Position numbers and translations under genes: made by a program. This document shows positions 26,358 through 34,804 of a stretch of DNA of 64,000 nucleotides, in pieces (within the stretch, counting starts at the first letter, position 1; each line of letters starts with the position of its first letter). Origin of the DNA: Chelatococcus asaccharovorans (GTDB lineage: Bacteria; Pseudomonadota; Alphaproteobacteria; Rhizobiales; Beijerinckiaceae); contig NZ_QJJK01000002.1 in the NCBI RefSeq assembly GCF_003201475.1, positions 124,001 through 188,000 of the forward strand, read 5' to 3'. The notes beneath the pieces were generated by a model. The model was not told the DNA's origin. It did not search any database and saw only the letters and a list, made by a program, of their open reading frames with translations.

Positions 26358-27524
26358 CTATTCATTATAGACCTTGCGCGTGCCGGCACCGATCGCCGTC
26401 AGAAGTGTGTTGGGGGCACAGTCGCATGCCTGGGCCAAGGGCTCGAGCGGCAAGCCGGCATCGAGAAAAACGACCTCGGGATGTCCTTCGAGATCCCGCG
26501 GATCCATATCGGTGACGTCGACCATCGTCAGATTCATGGCAATCCCACCGACCGTCTCGACCAGCATATCCCCGATACGCGCGTGAAGGCATTGCCCGAA
26601 ACGCTGCGGCAGGCCATTGGCATAGCCGATCGCGACCGTCGCGATCCGCGACGCACGCGTGAGTTCCGTCCCGGCGTAGCCAAGCCGGCGCCCGGCCGCA
26701 TAGTCGGCAATGCGGAGGATCCGCCCGGACAGGCGATAGCAGGGCACGAGGCCGTCCTGCCAGACGCGTGACGTCTGCACGCCATAAAGCGCACTGCCGA
26801 CCCGCGCGATATCGAAATGCCATGGCGATGGCCAATAGACCCCGGAGGACGAAGCAAGGCTGACCGGCGCCTCGGGAAGTCCCGCCAACCACTGGGTCAG
26901 CCGGTGGTGCTGCTCGTCATTGCGCGCATCGGCGGGCTGGTCGAAGGCGGCGAGATGCGAAACCCAGGCCTTGACGTCGAGGTGGCGCCACAAGGGATCG
27001 AGCATCGCCCTGTCGCTGAGTTCCTCGCCGGTGAGGCCGAGGCGCCCAAGCCCGGTGTCGATCTGGATCGCGACCGGAACAGCGATACCCGCGGCGGCGG
27101 CAAAGGCCGCGACCGCGCGCATCTCGGCAAGGCTCACGAGGACGGGGATGACCTCAGCGCGCCGGAACGCGATAGGCTCGCGCCCGGCGAGGCCAAGAAG
27201 GGTATACACGGTTGCAGCCGGCGCCAGGGCGCGCACACGCAGGGCCTCGTCCAGATCATCGACCCAGAAGGTATCGCAGCCTGCGGCCAACAGGCTTGCG
27301 ACCACAGGCTCGAGGCCGAGGCCATAGGCGTCCGACTTGACGACGGCCGTGACGGAGCGCCCCGTAAAACGCCGCCGCATCTCCGCAAAATTGGCGCGCA
27401 CGGCCGCAAGATCAACGTCCAGGCGCGCCTCTGCAATTCCCTCGACCTTCGGAGACGGGCGAAACGCATCCGGGATCACCAGCTCATGCGGAAGTACAGC
27501 CACCTGATAACTCCGCGGCGTCAT
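26358..27524 (-). CDS. alr: Alanine racemase family PLP enzyme
   Basis: PLP-dependent racemase of 388 residues. The barrel begins ARLDVDLAAVRANFAEMRRR, with the PLP Lys in AVVKSDAYGLGLEP. The second catalytic residue Tyr is in LGYAGTELTR, and the phosphate-binding segments (VSHLAAFD, IARVGSALYG) are present. An N-terminal extension of about 30 residues precedes the fold. It is the last gene of an operon with a GNAT enzyme, an orphan periplasmic binding protein and sensor/MFS proteins, which is not the usual cell-wall context, so a role in D-amino acid signalling or use rather than peptidoglycan is possible (inference). Confidence 0.9.
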   Translation of the reverse strand: MTPRSYQVAVLPHELVIPDAFRPSPKVEGIAEARLDVDLAAVRANFAEMRRRFTGRSVTAVVKSDAYGLGLEPVVASLLAAGCDTFWVDDLDEALRVRALAPAATVYTLLGLAGREPIAFRRAEVIPVLVSLAEMRAVAAFAAAAGIAVPVAIQIDTGLGRLGLTGEELSDRAMLDPLWRHLDVKAWVSHLAAFDQPADARNDEQHHRLTQWLAGLPEAPVSLASSSGVYWPSPWHFDIARVGSALYGVQTSRVWQDGLVPCYRLSGRILRIADYAAGRRLGYAGTELTRASRIATVAIGYANGLPQRFGQCLHARIGDMLVETVGGIAMNLTMVDVTDMDPRDLEGHPEVVFLDAGLPLEPLAQACDCAPNTLLTAIGAGTRKVYNE

Positions 27525-28261
27525 GCCAACCTCGCAAAGAGGATCTCATAACCGCCGTCATCGCGCCTGCGCCAGGCGACGCCCGCGCGCCCCTCCTCCA
27601 TCAGCCTCTGGGTTGCCCTGACGTCGGTGGCAGCAACCCAGACGCCCGCACCATCGGCCGGCGGCGACGGCCCCCTCTCGACGGCCCGGAAGACCAGATA
27701 CCGCCAATGGCCCCCGTATTTCCGCCTGAGCGCACGAATCTGGAAGCCCGCATCGAGGAGATTGGTCCAGCTGCTCGCATTGCCAGGGGCCGCCGTGGCA
27801 TAGACCTGCGCCACGCCAGCCTGCCGCGCGGCCTGCAGCCGCTGGTCGATGAGGGCTCCATGGAGCCGCCTGCCCCAATCGGCGGGACGGACCGACGCGC
27901 CTGCAAATTTCGCGAGCTTGACCGACGGCGCGAGGCCGATGACGGGTCGGGCATCCTCGGACCGCGGCAGCGCGAGCTGCAACACCCCATAAGCCGCGAG
28001 CCCCTTGTCGTCGAAGGCGCCGACGATGCGTCCCCCACCGGCAAGGATTCCGGCAAAGAATTCACGCGTCTCCGGTTTCACCAGGGACGGGTCGCTCATG
28101 GCCGCGATCGCCTGACCGTGCAGCGCATAGACGTCATCGAGATCCGCGACGACAAGCGGCCGCCATGACAGCGGCTTTGCCGCAGGAACCGCCTCCGGCA
28201 GGTCGCCGGGCCGGCGTGGATCCGTGACGTGACCGACGATCGCCCCCATCGTTTTCATCAT
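27521..28261 (-). CDS. GNAT-like acetyltransferase family protein
   Basis: Probable N-acyltransferase of 246 residues. The GNAT pattern is moderate: WRPLVVADLDDVYALHGQAI at the start of the domain, the central strand and turn around RRLHGALIDQRLQAARQAGV, then VYATAAPGNASSWTNLLDAG and FQIRALRRKYGGHWRYLVFR. The acetyl-CoA loop is not a textbook Q/RxxGxG/A. ATGA overlaps link it to both the binding-protein gene upstream and the alanine racemase downstream. An amino acid or D-amino acid substrate would fit the neighbour (inference). Confidence 0.75.
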   Translation of the reverse strand: MMKTMGAIVGHVTDPRRPGDLPEAVPAAKPLSWRPLVVADLDDVYALHGQAIAAMSDPSLVKPETREFFAGILAGGGRIVGAFDDKGLAAYGVLQLALPRSEDARPVIGLAPSVKLAKFAGASVRPADWGRRLHGALIDQRLQAARQAGVAQVYATAAPGNASSWTNLLDAGFQIRALRRKYGGHWRYLVFRAVERGPSPPADGAGVWVAATDVRATQRLMEEGRAGVAWRRRDDGGYEILFARLA

Positions 28262-29268
28262 CCCGTCAGCACTTCCGCATAGTTCAGCATCTCGATCGGC
28301 GGATAGAGATCGAGCTCTTTGGCGACCGGCATATTGATGATCAACGAGAAACGTTTGAGACTTTCAATGGGTATCTGCGCAGGGGGTATGCCCTGGCGCA
28401 GGATCTTCACGGCTTTCGACGCCGCAAGCTGGCCGACGGAATAATAGCGGGTCACGAGGGCCACCAGCGCCCCGCCCTCGCGGATGGCAAGTTCGGCGGC
28501 GCCGAATGTCGGAAGCTTCTCTTTCAGCGCCGCCGGCACGACGCGCTTGTATTGCGTACCGAGGAACGTGTCCGGCAGGAGATAGAGCCAATTGGCCCCG
28601 GCCCCTTTGATCTCCGCAATCAATTCCTCGATCCCGTCGGCGATCGGCCGCCCGGCCGAATCGACCCGGAACTGGCGCGCGACGAGTTCAAATTTCATCG
28701 TCGGCTGGAGAGCCTTCACCTCCTCGACGATCGCCACCGAATTCTGCTCGGTCTGGGTATAGAGGATGCCGAGCTTCTCGATCGGACGGTAGGAACTCAT
28801 GGCCCGAAGCTGGATCGCCGTCGGCACCACATGCACCGCACCGGTCACATTGCGTCCGGGGTCGGCGAGGCTCGGCACGATACCGGCATTCACCGGCGCG
28901 GCGACCAGGGTGAAGACGATCGGCGTTTCGGTGATGAACGCGGCCTTGTCGGCCGCGTCAAAGCGGCCGGCGACGCCCAGGGTGACCGGCGTTCCCCATG
29001 TATAGACGAGATCCGGCTTGAGCTGGCGGATCTCCGCGACGAAATCGCTGAGCTTGGCCTTGCCTCGGTCGGCATCGCGCTCGATGAACGTCGCCTCGAC
29101 CTTGTTGGCGGCCAGATAGTCGTCGAAGCCGTCCTCGACCTCGGTGCGGCCGCGATAGGTGATGCGGTAGATCTTGAAAGGCCCGTTGCGCGCCTGCGCA
29201 AAGGCGCCACCGGCCGCGAGCGCGGCGGTGCCACCGGCTGCAAGCTGCAGAAACGAACGACGACGCAT
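28258..29268 (-). CDS. Periplasmic ABC-type substrate-binding protein (ABC_sub_bind family), orphan
   Basis: Binding protein of 336 residues. It starts with a twin-arginine-like signal (MRRRSFLQLAAGGTAALAAG, cleavage after AFAQ), and the mature part has IYRITYRGRTEVEDGFDDYL, LVYTWGTPVTLGVAG and the repeated lobes of the COG2984 family (KLGILYTQTEQNSVAIVEEV, PTFGAAELAIREGGALVALV). AAGGGG precedes ATG 29268. No permease or ATPase gene is in the vicinity. It is placed between a sensor/MFS fusion and a GNAT enzyme, so it may feed ligand to the membrane sensors rather than to an ABC importer (inference). Confidence 0.87.
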   Translation of the reverse strand: MRRRSFLQLAAGGTAALAAGGAFAQARNGPFKIYRITYRGRTEVEDGFDDYLAANKVEATFIERDADRGKAKLSDFVAEIRQLKPDLVYTWGTPVTLGVAGRFDAADKAAFITETPIVFTLVAAPVNAGIVPSLADPGRNVTGAVHVVPTAIQLRAMSSYRPIEKLGILYTQTEQNSVAIVEEVKALQPTMKFELVARQFRVDSAGRPIADGIEELIAEIKGAGANWLYLLPDTFLGTQYKRVVPAALKEKLPTFGAAELAIREGGALVALVTRYYSVGQLAASKAVKILRQGIPPAQIPIESLKRFSLIINMPVAKELDLYPPIEMLNYAEVLTG

Positions 29269-29293
29269 CACAAACCCCTTCTGCCCCCGCCTC

Positions 29294-31312
29294 TTATTCT
29301 GCCTGTACGGCCGTTGCATGACGCGACGACCGCCAGTAGGCAAAAACGGCCACGAACACAGCCGAAGCGAAGGCCATGCCAAGTCCGATAACGATCACGG
29401 CCGAGGTAAATCCGTACCGCCCCAACAGAAAGCCCGCACAGGCCGGACCCAGCGCGTTGCCCGTGCGTTCGACGAGGCGGAAGATACCATAAAGTGAGCT
29501 GTCACTGATATCGCCTGCCAACGCGCGGCCAAATTCGCCGACCAGCGCCGATTGCGGTGCGATGCTGATGGCCTGGCCGATACCGAACAGGCCGAGCATC
29601 AAGGCAAGAACCAAGGGCTCCTCGGCGCTGATGAGGACGCTGAGCCCCGAAAGCCCGGCGACGATTCCGCCGAGCGCCACGAAAGGCGCCCTCTGGTTGA
29701 ACCGGCTTGCCAGCGCGGCGAAGACCGGCACCAGGATGACCATCGCGATGGGATAGACCATCAGGAGCCTCCCGGTCGCGGCCTGCCCCGCCCCCAGCGC
29801 CTGCATATGCAGGGGGACGAGGAAGAAGCAATAGGCGACCAGGATGATCTTGGCGGGCAGCGCACAGAGGAAGAACAGGCAGGCGAGCGGCGGCGAGGCG
29901 AGGATCGGCCCGAAGTCGCGCCAGCGTATGGTTGGCCCCTTCGGCACTGCGGTGTGTTCCCCCCGGCGCGCGCGCGGCATGGCGATGAGCGCGAGGACGA
30001 GACTGGCACCGGCCACCAGGCCGGCGATGACGAAAGTCGCGCGGATGCCGAGACGATCGGCCAGAATCCCGCCGATCGGCGGGCCGCACAGGCCGGCGAC
30101 CAGGATGGCGCCGATGAACATGGCCATGCCGCTGGCCCGTTGGCGCAGATCCGTATTGTCGATGACATAGCCCTGCGCGCTGACGAACACGGCGGCGAAG
30201 CCAAGCCCCGAAATCATGCGGGCGAGCGTGAGCATGATGAGGTCCGTCGCCATCGCCGAACCGATGTAGCCGGCCAGCCCAAGGGCCGCGCCGACGACGA
30301 GGCTCGTGCGCCGCCCGAGCCGATCCGTCACACCGCCGAGAATGGGCTGGGAGAGCGCGACGACGGCGAGAAAGGCGACCATCGGCAGGCTGGTGACCAT
30401 ATCCGGCGAAAGTCCGGGGATCGGCGCCGCGAGATCCTTGATGTAGATGGGAAGAAAGGGTCGCGTGAGCTCTTCCGCGAGCATGAAGATGAAGAGCGGC
30501 GCGCGCACCGCGATAACCGAAACCGGTGCTTCGCTGGAGCCTTCGCCGAGCTTGAAATCCCTGCGCAACCCATCGACGACGGCTTGCCGCAGAGCATCGC
30601 CCTGGGCCGCGAGCCGGGCGACGAGTGCCAAATAGCGGCGATTGAGCTCGACGAGCCGGCGATCGATCCGCGCGGCAAGGCGACCGAACTCGCTGCCGCC
30701 GTCAACCGCCGGATGCAGGCTGAGATCATCGCGGGCGATCGTGTCGAGCCGCGTCTCGACACCCTCGATGGCGCCATAGAGCCCCGCGCCGAAGGCGATG
30801 TGCATGAGTTCAAGCGCCACCAGCGCCGTGACGATCATGATGATTGCGAGATCGATCCAAAGCTCCGACACGACCTTGCGGGCGAAGGCGGGATCGAGCC
30901 CCAGCGTCAGCACGGCCGGGCTGGCGGGGCCACTGCGCACAGCGACGGATAAGGTCGCTTGGGACCGATCGAGACCAAGCGCCAGCGGCGGCATCCCGCC
31001 GGGAAGCGCGCCCGCCGCATTGAGGACGGCGCCATCGGGCGCGCGCAGCATCGCAAAAGCGATGTCGGGATTGCCCGCGACCGTGCGATCGAGATAGGGG
31101 CCGACGCCCTGCAGCCTGTCGAGGGGAATGCCGAGATCAAGCGCCCTGCCGATCAGGCTGGCGACCGAATCGGCAACCGTCGCAGCCTTCGCCTCGAGTT
31201 CCGGGAGCAGCACGGTCTCGGCGCGGCCGGCCGTGCGCCAGCTGAAGGCGGCAAGCGCCATCACCAGCACGAGGACCAGGATGGCCGACAACTGTATCCG
31301 GACGCTCTTCAC
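29294..31312 (-). CDS. MFS transporter with N-terminal extracytoplasmic sensor-like module
   Basis: Membrane protein of 672 residues combining a receptor-like front with a transporter. Residues 1-175: a first membrane helix (LSAILVLVLVMALAAF), an extracytoplasmic domain with ALDLGIPLDRLQGVGPYLDR, and a second helix (DLAIIMIVTALVALELM). Residues 180-260: a HAMP-like helical linker (RLAARIDRRLVELNRRYLAL). Residues 270-660: a full MFS fold with motif A GGVTDRLGRRTSL. Start is GTG 31312, overlapping the stop of the upstream sensor gene (GTGA). The same extracytoplasmic motif recurs in three neighbours. Ordinary MFS transporters are about 400 residues, so the front 260 residues are an added module. 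Confidence 0.88.
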   Translation of the reverse strand: MKSVRIQLSAILVLVLVMALAAFSWRTAGRAETVLLPELEAKAATVADSVASLIGRALDLGIPLDRLQGVGPYLDRTVAGNPDIAFAMLRAPDGAVLNAAGALPGGMPPLALGLDRSQATLSVAVRSGPASPAVLTLGLDPAFARKVVSELWIDLAIIMIVTALVALELMHIAFGAGLYGAIEGVETRLDTIARDDLSLHPAVDGGSEFGRLAARIDRRLVELNRRYLALVARLAAQGDALRQAVVDGLRRDFKLGEGSSEAPVSVIAVRAPLFIFMLAEELTRPFLPIYIKDLAAPIPGLSPDMVTSLPMVAFLAVVALSQPILGGVTDRLGRRTSLVVGAALGLAGYIGSAMATDLIMLTLARMISGLGFAAVFVSAQGYVIDNTDLRQRASGMAMFIGAILVAGLCGPPIGGILADRLGIRATFVIAGLVAGASLVLALIAMPRARRGEHTAVPKGPTIRWRDFGPILASPPLACLFFLCALPAKIILVAYCFFLVPLHMQALGAGQAATGRLLMVYPIAMVILVPVFAALASRFNQRAPFVALGGIVAGLSGLSVLISAEEPLVLALMLGLFGIGQAISIAPQSALVGEFGRALAGDISDSSLYGIFRLVERTGNALGPACAGFLLGRYGFTSAVIVIGLGMAFASAVFVAVFAYWRSSRHATAVQAE

Positions 31313-31968
31313 CGGAGTTGATCCATGGCGGCGCCGTCCTGATGGAGCGTGTCGAGAGCAGCGGTGGCCCGCGCAAGGGGACTGGCTTCGCCACGCGCCT
31401 CGACGGCAGCACGGGCACGGGCCAGAAGATGCCGCAGCACCAGAAAACAGCCGAAGCTGCCGGCCAGGACGGCGGCGAAGCCGATGGGCAGAGCGTCCTG
31501 CGCAGCCGCCGCGCGGATCGTCGCGACCCCACGCGTGACCGCGGCATCGTCGAACCGGATGGCGACATTGCCGATGGGGGCGCCGAAGTCATTGACCAAT
31601 GGCTGGTCGTAACGAAACGCCTGCCGGTCGTCCGCCCGTCTGTCCGGGTGCCCGGCGCGCGCCGGGTCGCTGCTGAAGAGCACCGTGCCGTCGACGCCGC
31701 TGACATCGATGGACAGCGTGAGCGGGTCGGCGGCCGCCTGGCGGGCGAGCACCGCCGGCAAGGTTATCTGCTCGGAGAGCCTGAGGCCAAGGGCAAGCGC
31801 GTTGTTGATGTCGTCGGCGATGTCCTGCGCCACCATGGCCATGCGCGAGCGAATGAGGTCGCGATAGGCGGTACTGACGCCCGACGCCGTCATGAAAGCG
31901 GCGAGCGCCATCGCCAGTCCGATGATGATCGCAAATAACGGCAAGGTCCGAAGTGACAGCCTGATCAT
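31309..31968 (-). CDS. Two-helix membrane protein with extracytoplasmic sensor-like domain
   Basis: Protein of 219 residues without a recognised enzymatic domain. A first helix (LFAIIIGLAMALAAFMTA), about 110 extracytoplasmic residues with NNALALGLRLSEQITLPAVL and SIDVSGVDGTVLFSSD, a second helix (GFAAVLAGSFGCFLVL) and a short cytosolic tail. It resembles the receptor half of the MFS fusion encoded directly downstream, with which it overlaps by four bases. ATG 31968 follows a GGGGGG run about 6 bases upstream. Probably a sensor subunit acting together with the fusion protein (inference). Confidence 0.75.
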   Translation of the reverse strand: MIRLSLRTLPLFAIIIGLAMALAAFMTASGVSTAYRDLIRSRMAMVAQDIADDINNALALGLRLSEQITLPAVLARQAAADPLTLSIDVSGVDGTVLFSSDPARAGHPDRRADDRQAFRYDQPLVNDFGAPIGNVAIRFDDAAVTRGVATIRAAAAQDALPIGFAAVLAGSFGCFLVLRHLLARARAAVEARGEASPLARATAALDTLHQDGAAMDQLR

Positions 31969-32168
31969 CTCGTGCCCCCCGCACCTGCTGCTCAACCACA
32001 CCTAACCGGCGTCGACGCGTCGGCGCCGAACTTCCCATTTCGAAAGACATAGCATAACCGCAAGAAATCAACGGCAAATATAGCGCATGCGGTGACAGTG
32101 GCGAACAGTTCCGATACCGTTCGATTCACCTGCATCCTGCCTGATCCGCCAATTGTGTCACTGAGCGC
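31969..32168. promoter_or_regulatory. Divergent promoter region between two sensor operons
   Basis: 200 bases between the minus-strand sensor/MFS operon and the plus-strand sensor-PP2C operon. It is the only place for both promoters, so both arms are probably expressed in a coordinated way. A GC-rich palindromic stretch ACCGGCGTCGACGCGTCGG (about 32003-32021) stands out. No clear sigma-factor match was found. Confidence 0.4.
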
Positions 32169-32957
32169 ATGTCTCCCGCTGTCCGAACAATTTTGGCCCT
32201 CCTCGGCCTGACCGGCGCTGGAATTCTTCTGGCCGGCGCCCTTGTATTCGGCGGACTGGACCGTCTGCGGCTCCGGGTGGTCGAGGCGAATATCGACTTC
32301 GTGCTGACGCAGCTGCGTGATTCCATCGAGGCCAATGTCAGCCTGGGCATTCCGCTGCAGGATCTGCGCGTGGTGCAGGATCTCCTCGAGCGATCGCGAA
32401 TCGGCAACCCGAGCCTCCTCGCCGTGGAGGTTTTCTCGCCGGCCGGCATATCCCTCTTCAATACGGATCGCGGCAGTATCGGCGAGGACATCACATCGAC
32501 ATGGCGCGATGGCGTCCGTCACGCCGGCAACGGCGACCGCTGGCGTGTCGAGGAATTTGGCAATCTCATCGTCGGCCAGGCCATCCGCAATGATTTCGGT
32601 GAACCTGTCGGCTATGTCGCCGTGACGGTCGCCGGCCCGACGGGACAATCGCCGATCGTGTCCGTCATCGTCGCCAGCGCCTGGCGTTTTGCCGTCGTCC
32701 TGCCGGCAGGATTGTTCGGCGTGGGTCTGGTCGTCTGGTTCATGTTCCGATGGCGTTCCCGCGAGATCATGGACGTCACCGCGCGTCTTTCGGCGAGCGG
32801 CTCGCCCCCCTTGCCGGCGCCCCCTCCCGACGCGGACCTTGTCCGCCTCGCCGACCAGGTCGGCGAAGCGGTCGACGCCGCGGTGAAGCAGCTTGATCAG
32901 ACAACGACAGCCGTGCTGAAACTCGACGACGATGGCGTGCGCGATGCGGCGGCTTGA
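32169..32957 (+). CDS. Two-helix membrane protein with the shared sensor-like motif
   Basis: Protein of 262 residues. A first helix (TILALLGLTGAGILLAGALV), an extracytoplasmic domain containing NVSLGIPLQDLRVVQDLLER and VEVFSPAGISLFNTD, a second helix (FAVVLPAGLFGVGLVVWFMF) and a 65-residue cytosolic tail with a proline-rich PPLPAPPP and a helix. The LGIPL...V..L pattern matches the MFS fusions on both sides. First gene of a plus-strand operon that ends with the PP2C phosphatase; its end overlaps the next gene by 26 bases. Confidence 0.75.
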   Translation: MSPAVRTILALLGLTGAGILLAGALVFGGLDRLRLRVVEANIDFVLTQLRDSIEANVSLGIPLQDLRVVQDLLERSRIGNPSLLAVEVFSPAGISLFNTDRGSIGEDITSTWRDGVRHAGNGDRWRVEEFGNLIVGQAIRNDFGEPVGYVAVTVAGPTGQSPIVSVIVASAWRFAVVLPAGLFGVGLVVWFMFRWRSREIMDVTARLSASGSPPLPAPPPDADLVRLADQVGEAVDAAVKQLDQTTTAVLKLDDDGVRDAAA

Positions 32958-34791
32958 GGCGCGATCCCTGCGCGACCGGCTGGCCGCGATGGTGATTGCG
33001 ATCGCCGTTGCCATGGCCATCGCCGCCGGGGGCTGGCGCGTGCTCGATGCGGCCTGGGCGGAAAGCGCCCCGGGGCTCGACGGCGCCACGCGGCTCGGCG
33101 CCGAGGCGGTCGGGCGTGCGCTGAGCGGCCAGATCGAGCATGCGCTCGCCCTCGGGATACCGCTCGACAAGCTGGTCCGTGTCGAAGATTATCTGAAATC
33201 CGTGGTCGCCTCGGCGCCCCAGGTCGACGCCGTAGCCCTTCTCGACGAGGCCGGCCGGCCGATCTTCACGACACGCGAAGGCGTCGCGGGCCTCACCTTC
33301 CCCGTCAATGGCGGGGGGCAGCGCGCGACACTGGTTCTCTCGACAGAATCACCCTTTCTCAATGCTGCGACGGTTCGTCTGGAAATCCTCCTGGGCGCCA
33401 CCGCCCTACTCGGGGGCATGATCGCGTTCCTCATCGCGAGCCTGTTTCTCGAGATGCATCTCGCTCCCGCGCGGGCAAGGCTCGCTCTGGCACTCGCCCG
33501 GGCTGCCCGGGGCGATTTCGCCGTCGCGATTCCGACGACCGGGCGCGGGCGGACAACGGCCGCCTTCCGTGCCCTGGCGCGGCGGATCGAGCCCGTCCAT
33601 GTGGCCGCACGCCATATCGCCGATGGCATTGCGACCGTGCGGGCGATCGACTTTGACGGCAGCCTGAGCAAACGGCTCGATCCATTGCTCGCAACGGTCG
33701 CCGCCACGCGCGGCCTCGCCGATATCGACCCCGGCGAAACACCGCGCTCGACGGTGCCCAGTCCCGCCGCCATCGCGACGCGCGTGCTCCTTCTGGTCAG
33801 CCTTTATGCCGGTGCCTGGCCGTTGCTCGCGAATTTCGCGATCGACCGCGGCACGGACATGATCCCGGCGCCCTGGCGTCCGGTTACGCCCCTCTTTGCC
33901 GAGGCTGTCGCCGTTGTCCTCGGCATGTTGATCTGCCGTTCCATCGCACCGTCAGCATCCCGCGTCGCGGCCGCCCTGGGGACCGCGCTCACCGCCCTCG
34001 CCTTCACGGCCGTCTTCTGGTGCCGCTCCTACGATCTTTTCGTGGCCTTGCGGGCCGCGGCCGGCCTGGGTCTTGGCGTCGCCCTCACGCCCCTGCTGCG
34101 CGACCCGCGCCTCACCGCGCATCCGCGCGGGCTCGTGGCGCTCATAGGCCTCACCGGCCTCGTGATCGGGCCACTGTTCGGTGGACTGGTGGCGGAGGCC
34201 ATCGGCCGACGGGGCACCTTTGCCCTCCTGGGCATCGCATTGCTGGCGATCGCCCCGCGGGCTGCCGCAATGCCTGCCGCTGCAGCGGGAGACACGGCCC
34301 TGCGGCTCAACTTCCCCGCGCAGGCCGGGCGTCTGCTCCAGCTTCTCTCGCTCATGACGCTCGCGGCGCTCGTGCTCGTCATCGTTCCGTCAGGACCGGG
34401 CTTCGACAACTATGCCGTCGGGGCGGGCCTGATCGTTGCAGCCGGCTTGGGCCTGGTCGTGGCGCCGGCCACCCTGCCGCCGGTCTTCGCGGGTCTCCTG
34501 GTCGGGGTGGCGGGCGCGCTGTGGCTTTCCGCCGCCGGCGCGGTGCTGCCCGAGGCATGGCGATGGCCCGTCAGCAGCATGCTGATCGGCATCGGCGTGG
34601 GCAGCCTTCTGAAATGGCAAGCCGCGGGCCTGTTCCGACATGGCCGGTCGGCAATCGCGGGGCTTGCGCTCGGCGCCGTGGTGGCCCCTGTCGCAACCAT
34701 CCCGGGCTTCGCCGCGATGAGTATCATGCTGCCCCTCGGCGTCCTCCTCGCGGGAGTTTCGATGCTTGCCCGCGGCCGGCGTAACCCATGA
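32932..34791 (+). CDS. Second sensor-like/MFS-like fusion membrane protein
   Basis: Membrane protein of 619 residues. The front matches the other sensors: a first helix (AAMVIAIAVAMAIAAGGW), an extracytoplasmic HALALGIPLDKLVRVEDYLK with ALLDEAGRPIFTT, a second helix (LLGGMIAFLIASLFL) and a helical linker. From about residue 280 follow some 10-12 hydrophobic segments with an MFS-like layout, including FGGLVAEAIGRRGTF, a motif A-like loop. The transporter part is more degenerate than in the fusion at 29294-31312, so it may act as a receptor rather than a carrier (inference). ATG 32944 is an alternative start; neither has a good ribosome binding site. Confidence 0.78.
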   Translation: MACAMRRLEARSLRDRLAAMVIAIAVAMAIAAGGWRVLDAAWAESAPGLDGATRLGAEAVGRALSGQIEHALALGIPLDKLVRVEDYLKSVVASAPQVDAVALLDEAGRPIFTTREGVAGLTFPVNGGGQRATLVLSTESPFLNAATVRLEILLGATALLGGMIAFLIASLFLEMHLAPARARLALALARAARGDFAVAIPTTGRGRTTAAFRALARRIEPVHVAARHIADGIATVRAIDFDGSLSKRLDPLLATVAATRGLADIDPGETPRSTVPSPAAIATRVLLLVSLYAGAWPLLANFAIDRGTDMIPAPWRPVTPLFAEAVAVVLGMLICRSIAPSASRVAAALGTALTALAFTAVFWCRSYDLFVALRAAAGLGLGVALTPLLRDPRLTAHPRGLVALIGLTGLVIGPLFGGLVAEAIGRRGTFALLGIALLAIAPRAAAMPAAAAGDTALRLNFPAQAGRLLQLLSLMTLAALVLVIVPSGPGFDNYAVGAGLIVAAGLGLVVAPATLPPVFAGLLVGVAGALWLSAAGAVLPEAWRWPVSSMLIGIGVGSLLKWQAAGLFRHGRSAIAGLALGAVVAPVATIPGFAAMSIMLPLGVLLAGVSMLARGRRNP

Positions 34792-34804
34792 TGAGGTGGC
34801 GCTG

